A DNA stretch of 64,000 bases from an uncultured Bacteroidales bacterium (GTDB lineage: Bacteria > Bacteroidota > Bacteroidia > Bacteroidales > WCHB1-69): positions 1 through 64,000 of the forward strand of contig OMYJ01000006.1 of the NCBI GenBank assembly GCA_900315245.1, written 5' to 3'. This document shows, piece after piece, positions 9,317 through 16,908 of this stretch. Position 1 is the first letter of the stretch; the number at the start of each line of letters is the position of its first letter. A program made the position numbers and the translations under genes. A model generated the notes under the pieces. The model worked only from the letters and a program-made list of their open reading frames with translations. It was not told where the DNA came from and made no database searches.

Positions 9317-11275
9317 TTGAAATTAAGTGTTATCATCGTCAACTACAACGTTTCGGCGTTTTTAGAGCAGGCGCTCGCGTCGGCGGTGAAGGCTATGCGC
9401 GGTATTGACGGGGAGATATTCGTGGTGGACAACCATTCCGTCGATAACTCTGTGGCAATGGTGAAGTCAAAGTTCCCACAAGTGAAACTGATAGAAAATC
9501 AGGACAATGTGGGCTTTGCGAAGGCCAATAACCAAGCAATCCGCATCTCTTCCGGAGAATACGTTCTGCTGCTTAATCCTGACACCTTGGTGGAGGAGGA
9601 CACGTTTGAGAAATGTATCCGGTTTATGGACGAGACTCCTGAATGCGGCGGTCTCGGTGTGAAGATGGTGGACGGTCAGGGGCGTTTCCTGCCTGAATCG
9701 AAACGCGGGATTCCTTATCCCAAATCCTCTTTTTACAAGCTCTTCGGCCTCTCGAAGCTCTTCCCGAAATCAAAGAAATTCGGTGCCTACCATGCGACCT
9801 ACATCGGCGAGGACGAAACCCACGAAGTGGAAGTGCTCTCCGGCGCGTTCATGATGATGCGCAAGTCGGTGCTGGACAAGGTAGGACTCTTGGATGAGGA
9901 CTATTTTATGTATGGTGAGGATATTGATTTGTCGTACAGGATATTAAAGGGCGGTTATAAGAACTACTATTTCCCGCAAACCCGCATTATCCACTACAAA
10001 GGGGAAAGTACCAAAAAGGGAAGTTTGAACTATGTTTATGTCTTCTACAAGGCGATGCAGATTTTTGCCAAGAAACACTTCTCTGCGAACAACGCCAAGG
10101 TCTTCAACATCGCCATTGACGCGGCGATATGGTTCCGTGCGGCATTGGCAGCGCTGAAGCGTATTGTCAGCCGCATCCTGCTTCCGCTATTGGATTTTGT
10201 CTTCATTTTTGCCGGTTTGTTCGCGATTTCCAAATATTGGGAGCATAACGTGCTGTTGCAACGCAATTCTTCTTTCTCCGACTTCTATTTCTATGTGGTG
10301 CTGCCAGGTTATGCGTTGCTTTGGCTTGTTTCCGTTTGGATAAGCGGAGGTTATCGGAAGCCTGTGAAACGCAAGCAACTCAACAGGGGCATAGTGGCGG
10401 GTACCGTTGTTATCTTGCTGATTTATGCTCTGCTACCGGAAACCATGCGCTTTTCCCGTGCTGTTGTCGTCATAGGTGCGGTGTGGGCATTGTTCGCGGT
10501 GAACGCCCTGCGCTACCTACTTTCCCGATGGAAGCTGATAGAGGTCGATAACCGACAGCTGAACCAGCGCATTGCTATTGTGGGCGGATTGCAAGAGACT
10601 GAGCGCGTGTTGAGTATGGTCCAGTCCATGAACGAACCCCGGGAGTTCGTGGGGGTGATCATGACCGAACATCCCGACATGGAGGATCGTTTGTACATTG
10701 GAGATGTCAAAGACCTTTCCGAATTGCTTACCATTTACCATATCAACGAGGTTATCTTTTGCGCACGGGATATTCCCGCCGACCAAATTATTGACTGGAT
10801 GAACCGTCTGCAGGACATGCAGGTAGAGTTCAAGATTGCGCCCGAGGACAGCTCCTCGCTCATTGGCAGCAATACCATCTTCACTACCGAAGACCTTTAC
10901 ACCATCCCGTTGCAGACCATCTATCAACAGCGGTCGCGGCGTTTGAAACGCGCTTTCGATATTGTTGCTTCCATTCTCCTGCTGTTATTCTTGTGGGCGG
11001 ACATTTGGTTTGTAAATAATAAAAAAGGATTTGTGCGTAACATTTTCGATGTTCTGCAAGGAAAAAAGAGCTGGGTGGGCTTGCGCGAGGCCGTTTCGGA
11101 TTCTGAGTTCTCGCTCCGTCCCGGAGTCCTTCATCCTTCCAACGCCTATCCCGGCAGCAACTTTTCCGATGAGATGACCCGCCGTTTGGAGGAGATTTAC
11201 GTCCGTAACTATCAGGTCCGCAATGATTTGATGATTTTGGCGAAGGGTTTTGGAATGATGGGAGACAGATTGTAG
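9317..11275 (+). CDS. Family 2 glycosyltransferase fused to a degenerate WcaJ/WbaP-like sugar transferase
   Basis: Residues 1-260 are a GT2 domain (LSVIIVNYNVS, nucleotide-binding NPDT, and YGEDIDLSYRI typical of rhamnosyltransferase-like enzymes). Four or five membrane segments follow (about 280-405), then a Rossmann-like CoA-binding region (IAIVGG..., about 415-530) as in polyprenyl glycosylphosphotransferases. The C-terminus keeps the family signature KRAFDIV and an RNYQVRNDLMIL tail but lacks the usual FKQERIG and KFRSM catalytic stretch, so phosphotransferase activity is probably lost. The start is TTG, because a stop lies two codons upstream and no ATG fits. It probably acts in cell-surface polysaccharide synthesis at the inner membrane. 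Confidence 0.85.
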   Translation: MKLSVIIVNYNVSAFLEQALASAVKAMRGIDGEIFVVDNHSVDNSVAMVKSKFPQVKLIENQDNVGFAKANNQAIRISSGEYVLLLNPDTLVEEDTFEKCIRFMDETPECGGLGVKMVDGQGRFLPESKRGIPYPKSSFYKLFGLSKLFPKSKKFGAYHATYIGEDETHEVEVLSGAFMMMRKSVLDKVGLLDEDYFMYGEDIDLSYRILKGGYKNYYFPQTRIIHYKGESTKKGSLNYVYVFYKAMQIFAKKHFSANNAKVFNIAIDAAIWFRAALAALKRIVSRILLPLLDFVFIFAGLFAISKYWEHNVLLQRNSSFSDFYFYVVLPGYALLWLVSVWISGGYRKPVKRKQLNRGIVAGTVVILLIYALLPETMRFSRAVVVIGAVWALFAVNALRYLLSRWKLIEVDNRQLNQRIAIVGGLQETERVLSMVQSMNEPREFVGVIMTEHPDMEDRLYIGDVKDLSELLTIYHINEVIFCARDIPADQIIDWMNRLQDMQVEFKIAPEDSSSLIGSNTIFTTEDLYTIPLQTIYQQRSRRLKRAFDIVASILLLLFLWADIWFVNNKKGFVRNIFDVLQGKKSWVGLREAVSDSEFSLRPGVLHPSNAYPGSNFSDEMTRRLEEIYVRNYQVRNDLMILAKGFGMMGDRL

Positions 11276-11316
11276 CCTAAAGGATTCCCGTATGCCATGG
11301 AAAACATAAAAAATAG

Positions 11317-11324
11317 TATCTTTG
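11317..11324 (+). promoter_or_regulatory. -7 box of nucleoside kinase promoter
   Basis: TATCTTTG, 22 nt before the ATG at 11347. Confidence 0.75.
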
Positions 11325-11346
11325 CCCCACAAAAATATATACAGAT

Positions 11347-13023
11347 ATGAAAGATACAATCCCCGTATATTGCAAAAACATAGACACAAAGGTTGAAGTT
11401 CCTTGCGGCATCACCCTGCAGGAATTTGTCGATACTTTCAAGGTGAAATACAGCCCGGAAATGCCTTTTCTCGGGGCGTTAGTCAACAATAAGGAGCGCG
11501 ACATGTCGTTCCGCATCACCAAGCCCGCGCAGATCCAGTTTTTCGACTATTACAGCTCTTACGGGCGCAACGGATACATGCGCTCGCTCTTCTTCCTGCT
11601 GTTCCATGCGGTTGACAAACTGCTTCCCAAAGAGGTGAAACTCTGCATCAAACACTCCATTTCCGGCGGCCGCTACTGCACGTTAGAGCACCTCGACGGC
11701 CCGGTTACCGAGCAGTTGGCCAACAAGCTGTTCCTCTTCATGAAGGACACCGTGCAACGCGATCTCCCCTTCGTACACGAGGAGATGCTCACGTCCGACG
11801 CTATCAAGGCGTTCCAGGAACACGGACTGGAGGACAAGTACGAGTTCTTCAAGAACCGCGACCGCATCTACACCTCTGTTTATCACTTGGACGATAGCAT
11901 CAACTATTATTACGGTTTTCTGGTGCCCTCCACCGGCTGTCTGACGACCTTTGGATTAGAGAAATACGAGGAAGGGCTGCTGCTGAAGCTGCCCTCCAAG
12001 AAGAATATCAAGGTGATGGCGAAGACGCGCACCTATCCGAAACTTTTCTCCGTCTATAAGATAGACAAGGAGTGGGTGGCCTCCATGGGGGTGCCGTATG
12101 TCTCTGACCTGAACAAATACACCAGTGCCAAACAGATGGTCCAAGCCGGTGTTTTGGTGGCGGAGGCTTACCAAGAGAAACATTTGGCGCGGGTGGCCGA
12201 CATGATTTATCAGAGCGGGAATGTGAAGATGGTGCTGATCAGCGGGCCGTCGAGTTCAGGAAAGACCACCTCCTGCCGTCGTTTGTCGGTGCAGCTGGCT
12301 GTATTAGGCTACCATCCGGTGCAGATTTCTGTCGATGACTTCTTCGTGGAACGTGACGACACCCCGAAGGACGAGAACGGCGAATTCGATTTTGAGGACC
12401 TGCACGCCATCGACCTGCCGCTCTTCAACAACACACTGAAACGGCTGCTGGCGGGTGAACAGGTGGAAATCCCCACTTTCAACTTCGCGTTGGGCAAGAA
12501 GGAGTGGAACGGCAACACGTTGCAGTTGCGCAAGAACTCCATCCTCGTCATTGAGGGCATCCACTGTCTGAATCCCGAGCTGACCGCCCAAGTGCCTGAC
12601 GATGTGAAATTCAAGATCTTCGTCTCTGCACTGACCTCCCTGTCGCTGGACCGCCAGAATCCGATTCCGACCTCCGATAACCGTCTGATTCGCAGGATTG
12701 TGCGAGACTTCAACTACCGCGGTTATTCAGCGGTCGATACGATACGCCGTTGGCCGAGTGTGCGTCGCGGCGAAGAGAAGAACATTTTCCCGTTCCAGGA
12801 GAACGCCGATGTGATGATCAACACGTCGTTGGTGTTCGAGTTGTCGGTGCTGAAGCCTTTTGCACTGCCAATTCTGCACGCCGTGCCCGAGACGGCACCG
12901 GAGTATGCGGAGGCACAACGGCTGATCAAGTTGCTGATGTTCTTCAAGACCATCCCTGAACTCTCCCTGCCCGGCACCTCCATTCTTCGCGAGTTCTTGG
13001 GCGGCAGTAAATTCACCTACTGA
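11347..13023 (+). CDS. Nucleoside (uridine-type) kinase with N-terminal TGS-like region
   Basis: A 558-residue protein. The first 60 residues resemble a TGS domain, and residues about 60-250 resemble the catalytic-editing fold found beside TGS in threonyl-tRNA synthetase. From about residue 295 there is a P-loop kinase of the uridine kinase/phosphoribulokinase family: Walker A GPSSSGKTTS, DDFF and then VIEGIHCLNPEL. Phosphorylation of a nucleoside such as uridine is the expected reaction; the true substrate is unproven. Its stop overlaps the ATG of the next gene (TGATG), so the two are translationally coupled. Confidence 0.88.
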   Translation: MKDTIPVYCKNIDTKVEVPCGITLQEFVDTFKVKYSPEMPFLGALVNNKERDMSFRITKPAQIQFFDYYSSYGRNGYMRSLFFLLFHAVDKLLPKEVKLCIKHSISGGRYCTLEHLDGPVTEQLANKLFLFMKDTVQRDLPFVHEEMLTSDAIKAFQEHGLEDKYEFFKNRDRIYTSVYHLDDSINYYYGFLVPSTGCLTTFGLEKYEEGLLLKLPSKKNIKVMAKTRTYPKLFSVYKIDKEWVASMGVPYVSDLNKYTSAKQMVQAGVLVAEAYQEKHLARVADMIYQSGNVKMVLISGPSSSGKTTSCRRLSVQLAVLGYHPVQISVDDFFVERDDTPKDENGEFDFEDLHAIDLPLFNNTLKRLLAGEQVEIPTFNFALGKKEWNGNTLQLRKNSILVIEGIHCLNPELTAQVPDDVKFKIFVSALTSLSLDRQNPIPTSDNRLIRRIVRDFNYRGYSAVDTIRRWPSVRRGEEKNIFPFQENADVMINTSLVFELSVLKPFALPILHAVPETAPEYAEAQRLIKLLMFFKTIPELSLPGTSILREFLGGSKFTY

Positions 13024-13787
13024 TGATTACGCTGATCGGTTCCGGCAACGTGGCCACCTGGATGGCGCAGCGGCTGCAAGGGTCGTCGCGCTTCCCGATT
13101 ACGCAGGTCTATAGCCGCACGTTGGCGAACGCCCGCGTTTTGGCCGACCTGTGCGGTGCGGAAGCTATTGACAATGTCAAGGACTTGAGCCTTGATAACC
13201 AGATATTTATCTTTGCTTTGGCGGACAAAGCCTACGATGAAATTCTGTCTCAGCTGCCGTTTAAGCTGCCGATGGCCTTTATGACCTCGGGTTCGGTTTC
13301 ATGCCAGTGCCTGAAAGATCATGCCGACGGTTACGGGGTGATTTATCCACTGCAGACATTCACGAAATCTCAGGATATGAGGACGTTGGAAGTGCCGATG
13401 TGTCTGGAATCAGACTTCGTGGGAAAACAAAAGCCCATAATGTGGGAGTTGGCCCGTGAACTCTCCCCGCTTTGTTACGAGGTTTCCGAGTCGCAGCGCG
13501 CGCAGATGCACGTGGCGGCGGTCTTCGCCTGCAACTTCAGCAATGCCATGTATCAGATTTCGTATAAGTTGCTGAAAGAGAAAGATTTGCCGTTTGAGAT
13601 TCTGTTGCCGTTGTTGCGCCAGACCGTCGAGAAGGTGTCGCAGATGCCCCCGGCGGAGGCGCAGACAGGTCCGGCCGCGCGTGGCGACGAGAACGTGATG
13701 CGGAAGCAGATGGAGTCGCTGGAGGACGAGCGGCTGAGGGAGATTTACCGGGTGATGTCGGAGATAATTATGAATGCTGAATGCTGA
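13023..13787 (+). CDS. Rossmann-fold DUF2520 oxidoreductase-like protein
   Basis: A 254-residue protein with an N-terminal dinucleotide-binding motif (LIGSGNVATWMA) and the DUF2520 C-terminal helical domain (HVAAVFACNFSNAMYQI). It resembles ketopantoate/pyrroline-5-carboxylate reductase-like enzymes, but the substrate is unknown. The ATG overlaps the stop of the kinase gene. The last residues, MNAEC, and the stop are encoded by the first heptamers of the TGAATGC array at 13771, so the native C-terminus may have been replaced by repeat sequence. Confidence 0.85.
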   Translation: MITLIGSGNVATWMAQRLQGSSRFPITQVYSRTLANARVLADLCGAEAIDNVKDLSLDNQIFIFALADKAYDEILSQLPFKLPMAFMTSGSVSCQCLKDHADGYGVIYPLQTFTKSQDMRTLEVPMCLESDFVGKQKPIMWELARELSPLCYEVSESQRAQMHVAAVFACNFSNAMYQISYKLLKEKDLPFEILLPLLRQTVEKVSQMPPAEAQTGPAARGDENVMRKQMESLEDERLREIYRVMSEIIMNAEC

Positions 13788-13805
13788 ATGATGAATGCTG
13801 AATAG
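13771..13805. repeat. Heptamer array (TGAATGC)x5 overlapping a gene end
   Basis: Five in-phase units (TGAATGC, TGAATGC, TGAATGA, TGAATGC, TGAATAG). It covers the last five codons and stop of the DUF2520 gene and leads into a degenerate palindromic element at 13801-13828. Confidence 0.95.
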
Positions 13806-13828
13806 GGGCGATATTATTCGCCCTGTTT
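13801..13828. repeat. Degenerate palindromic element, GGGGCGA family
   Basis: AGGGGCGAT and ATTCGCCCT flank ATT. It is an imperfect relative of the element at 6670 and contains the stop codon and last codons of the methyltransferase on the minus strand. Confidence 0.65.
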
Positions 13829-15037
13829 CTTTTGGGTCTGGAGAATGATCTTTTTGCCGTCCCATAAAGTGCAACCGAACAGATAGCACGTATTTCCGTT
13901 TTTGATTTTCAGTGTTTTACGTAATTCCTCTGCCGAGAGCGGGAAGTTGCGCACGGCGATGCTGGCGTTGGAGAGGTGCGACAGTTCCTTGGTCGTTTTG
14001 CGCGGGTGGAATTCGTGGACGGCTTCGATGCGGAAGACGCGGCCGGGGAAATCCTCATGCAGTTCGTCGGCGGTGAACAGGTTGGTATTCTTCGCCAGTT
14101 TTTCGATTTTGAATTGTTGCGACAGGGCGTTGAAGATGCCGGCTTTCATCACGGCGGCGTTGGGCTCGTAGAGGTAGGCGCCCAATTCCGTGGCGATGCG
14201 GGGTGGGGTGGAGCGTTCGGTTTCCAAGGTGGTTTCAACGCGGGAGATCGCGTTTTTGCCAATATCGACGGCCACGATCGTCGGGACGCGATTTATCGCG
14301 TCCCGACGGTGAATATCGTTAACAGGGAAATTATCACGGGATAACAAAAACACCACCTCCTTGCATTCGCCCTCCACGGCTATCACGTGTACGGCGAACG
14401 TCTCGGGCAAATCCCGCAACGTCTGGAAGATGTCGATCATCGGGGACAATTTGACCATCAGGATGTTGCAACGTTCCAGCAGGGCGGATTTCCATTCGGG
14501 GAGGTTGGGGGTGCAGTCGGCGAGGGAGACTACGCGTCGCCCGTGCGTGTCGCGGCGGGAGGGATCGAGGTAGATTGTATCTACGGGTCCGATGGCGGCG
14601 TGGTTGTCCTCCATCGTGCCGTTGATGATATTAACATTGTTGATATCCAATACTTTGCAGTTGTGTTGAAAAAGTTCGCAGAGTTCTTCCTGCGGTTCCA
14701 CGTACCAGCCCTTGCCGAACTTCCGGGCGAGGGCGACGGTATCGACCCCGAACCCGCCGCTGAAATCCGCAAAAGAGTCGCCTCCCACCAAGGATGCCTT
14801 ATACTCAGCCGTTTGCGACGACGAGCATTGCTCCATAGAGAGTTTCTTCGGGTAGAGGATGACTTCGGTGGCGTACCAATCGGGCAGCTTCTCCTTGGCC
14901 TTTTGCCGCCCGGCGATCTGCTGCAGCGCCACGGCCATATCCACCTGCGGGTCCTTGGAGGGATGCAGGGCGAGGCGGGCCACGTCGTCTTCCGAGTGCG
15001 CCGCGATGTACTGTTGTGTGGGTTCGTTGATGTTCAA
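13814..15037 (-). CDS. THUMP-like class I SAM-dependent methyltransferase (PG1098 type)
   Basis: A 407-residue protein. The middle has a SAM-binding fold (FADFSGGFGVDTVALA, about residues 88-103) and YLDPSRRD in the catalytic-loop position. The C-terminal part (from about 330) is the THUMP-like domain seen in the Porphyromonas PG1098 family. The expected role is methylation of RNA or another nucleic acid in the cytoplasm. It carries an in-frame insertion of about 11 residues (HRRDAINRVPT) encoded by a perfect palindrome at 14280-14307. Its last codons lie in another degenerate palindrome, so one gene is touched twice by the repeat family. Confidence 0.85.
   Translation of the reverse strand: MNINEPTQQYIAAHSEDDVARLALHPSKDPQVDMAVALQQIAGRQKAKEKLPDWYATEVILYPKKLSMEQCSSSQTAEYKASLVGGDSFADFSGGFGVDTVALARKFGKGWYVEPQEELCELFQHNCKVLDINNVNIINGTMEDNHAAIGPVDTIYLDPSRRDTHGRRVVSLADCTPNLPEWKSALLERCNILMVKLSPMIDIFQTLRDLPETFAVHVIAVEGECKEVVFLLSRDNFPVNDIHRRDAINRVPTIVAVDIGKNAISRVETTLETERSTPPRIATELGAYLYEPNAAVMKAGIFNALSQQFKIEKLAKNTNLFTADELHEDFPGRVFRIEAVHEFHPRKTTKELSHLSNASIAVRNFPLSAEELRKTLKIKNGNTCYLFGCTLWDGKKIILQTQKKQGE
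14280..14307. repeat. 28-bp perfect palindrome inside a coding sequence
   Basis: Arms GTCGGGACGCGAT and ATCGCGTCCCGAC are exact inverse complements with a 2-nt loop. It keeps the methyltransferase frame open and encodes RRDAINRVP. The layout matches the 6670, 25121 and 45293 elements. Confidence 0.92.
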
Positions 15038-15280
15038 TAAACAAACATTTTATATTGTTCATCTATTAGTGGGCCACCGATTAGTGGACCACTAGGCAGT
15101 GAACTTTAATCCGCAGCAAAAATAATAAAAAAGATGTATGTGCGATATACTGCTGTAAAAAATCATTCTTCCTTGCTGTAATACACCTTATAAAACTTCC
15201 CGCGTTCGTCCTCGCCCTGCTGTTCTTTCGAAGTTGAATTGTTCTATCCAAGTCGTTTATTGCTGCTCTTTGCTGAAGAA

Positions 15281-15802
15281 CTATGATAAAACTGTCCGCA
15301 AAGCGCGTTTACGTGAAATAAGGAAGGTGAAATATATGACCAGAGCGTAAAGAAGAGGAGCAATGCCCACTAATGCAGTTGCCATATAATCGAAAAAAGG
15401 AGAATGGTTAAAAACCAAACAGTTATAAATCGGGGCGGCGGGCAAAGTGCATACTAATACAGCGTAGGAAAAAACCGACAGATTTGTGAACTTCCAAAGC
15501 ATCGCGCCCGATACACCAATTAGGAGCAATGCGACAGGAAAAGCATACATCCAACCTTTTTTCAATCCTTTGTGCAGTACCAATGCGGGACCAATGCCGC
15601 ATATCAGTGCAACTACAATGCCGAAAACCATAAAAATACTGCCAGCAGCGATGATCTCACATTTGTCACCACCATTCAAAATACTCCATTTGGTTGTCAG
15701 TAGCATTATAAGGAATGCAAAGATGTTGAGCACCACATAGATTAGTGCGAATGTTCCATAGAACGATTTTGTTTTGTTGACAGGTGTTTCTAACGGTTCC
15801 AT
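15281..15802 (-). CDS. Small integral membrane protein, unknown
   Basis: A 173-residue protein with about four hydrophobic segments (near 15-38, 50-72, 80-125 as a pair, and 138-162). There are few charged residues except at the ends, and the tail is basic (ISRKRALRTVLS). I recognise no family. It stands alone between a 240-nt spacer with no visible feature and a 293-nt spacer holding the next promoter. Confidence 0.7.
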   Translation of the reverse strand: MEPLETPVNKTKSFYGTFALIYVVLNIFAFLIMLLTTKWSILNGGDKCEIIAAGSIFMVFGIVVALICGIGPALVLHKGLKKGWMYAFPVALLLIGVSGAMLWKFTNLSVFSYAVLVCTLPAAPIYNCLVFNHSPFFDYMATALVGIAPLLYALVIYFTFLISRKRALRTVLS

Positions 15803-16021
15803 TGTCTGTTGTTTTTGTTTAACTGTTTGCTTGTTCCGGCCATTGTTGCGACCTTACTTTACTCTAACGCTGCATAGCGGAAAAATATTATGTTTGACCG
15901 CGTTTTACACTGCTTTTGATGTCTCTGTTGGCAATTTTTTTAGATTGGCCTCCATGTTTTTACTGATTTCTGTATCCTAATATGTTGGCTTTCAATGATT
16001 CTAAAAAAATGCTCAACCATC

Positions 16022-16052
16022 TTGACAACCGCCTCGTTTTGTTGTATATTTG
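16022..16052 (+). promoter_or_regulatory. Promoter of four-helix-bundle gene
   Basis: TTGACA at 16022-16027 and TATATTTG at 16045-16052, separated by 17 nt. Both elements match the Bacteroidota consensus. Confidence 0.8.
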
Positions 16053-16095
16053 CAATCTGATTTTTATTAAACCTATAAACAAAATTTAAATCGAT

Positions 16096-16839
16096 ATGGA
16101 AATAAAAAGATTAGGTTACTACTGGTTAGACACCTGGGTGCTGGCGAATGTGATACAGCTGGCAACACAGGATTTCTGTATGCGTTACCTCAACCGTAAA
16201 AACGACCCATGTGGCCGCCAATACGACCAGATGACGCAGGCGGCGCGGTCGGTGCCCGCCAACATCGCGGAGGGCAGCTCGCGCCGCTCCACCTCCAAAG
16301 AGACGGAGATGAAACTTACCGATGTGGCACGTGCGAGCCTCGCTGAACTGGCCAACGACTATCTGAACTGGCTGCTGCGAGGTGAGGATGTGCCGTGGTC
16401 AGTAAATTCGGAGGAACACAAGGCCGTTACCGCCGTTCAGCTTGACCCACCCATCTACAAGGACGATGTGCAGCATCTGAGCAGCATCCACATCCTGCAG
16501 CAGAAGCGGAAGTTTGACCGGTGGCTTCGTTCGGGAAATTCCACGCTGGAGGCCAACTGCCTGTTGGTCCTTTGCAATCGCCTGATTATGATGCTGCGTA
16601 AACAGCTGGCCAACCAGCTTGACACTTTCAAGGAAGAAGGCGGCTTCTCTGAGGCCCTGACCGCAGACCGCCTTGCCTACCGCACGGCGCAAAGCGCACA
16701 AGCGGACGCGCCGAAATGCCCGAAATGCGGCAAACCGATGATCAAGCGAGTCGCCAAGAGGGGGGTAAACGCCGGAAACGAATTCTGGAGCTGCAGCGGT
16801 TACCCGGAGTGCAAAGGAACGAGGAGTTTGAAAGGGTAG
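16096..16839 (+). CDS. Four-helix-bundle protein with C-terminal topoisomerase-type zinc ribbon
   Basis: Residues 1-195 match the four-helix-bundle family related to the 23S rRNA intervening-sequence protein (QMTQAARSVPANIAEGSSRRS, then a long helical region). Residues about 210-247 are a C4 zinc finger of the type found at the end of topoisomerase I (CPKCGKPM, 19 residues later CSGYPEC). The combination implies nucleic acid binding, but no function is established. It has its own strong promoter and ends at a large hairpin shared with mfd. Confidence 0.85.
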   Translation: MEIKRLGYYWLDTWVLANVIQLATQDFCMRYLNRKNDPCGRQYDQMTQAARSVPANIAEGSSRRSTSKETEMKLTDVARASLAELANDYLNWLLRGEDVPWSVNSEEHKAVTAVQLDPPIYKDDVQHLSSIHILQQKRKFDRWLRSGNSTLEANCLLVLCNRLIMMLRKQLANQLDTFKEEGGFSEALTADRLAYRTAQSAQADAPKCPKCGKPMIKRVAKRGVNAGNEFWSCSGYPECKGTRSLKG

Positions 16840-16853
16840 AGTCGTGGCGTTAT

Positions 16854-16895
16854 CGAAATATCAAAATATCGAACTTTCGATATTTTGATATTTCG
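16854..16895. terminator. Bidirectional hairpin between convergent genes
   Basis: A perfect stem of at least 19 bp. The left arm at 16854-16872 begins CGAAATATC and the right arm at 16877-16895 ends GATATTTCG, around ACTT. It is AT-rich and lies between the stops of the four-helix-bundle gene and mfd. It probably ends transcription from both sides, although there is no classic GC stem with a T tract. Confidence 0.65.
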
Positions 16896-16908
16896 AAACA
16901 AGGTTAAG

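Noticed and set aside
15041..15280. Possible small RNA or gene in the spacer after the methyltransferase start
   Set aside because: Only a loose ATTAGTGG direct repeat is visible, with no promoter, hairpin or coding pattern.
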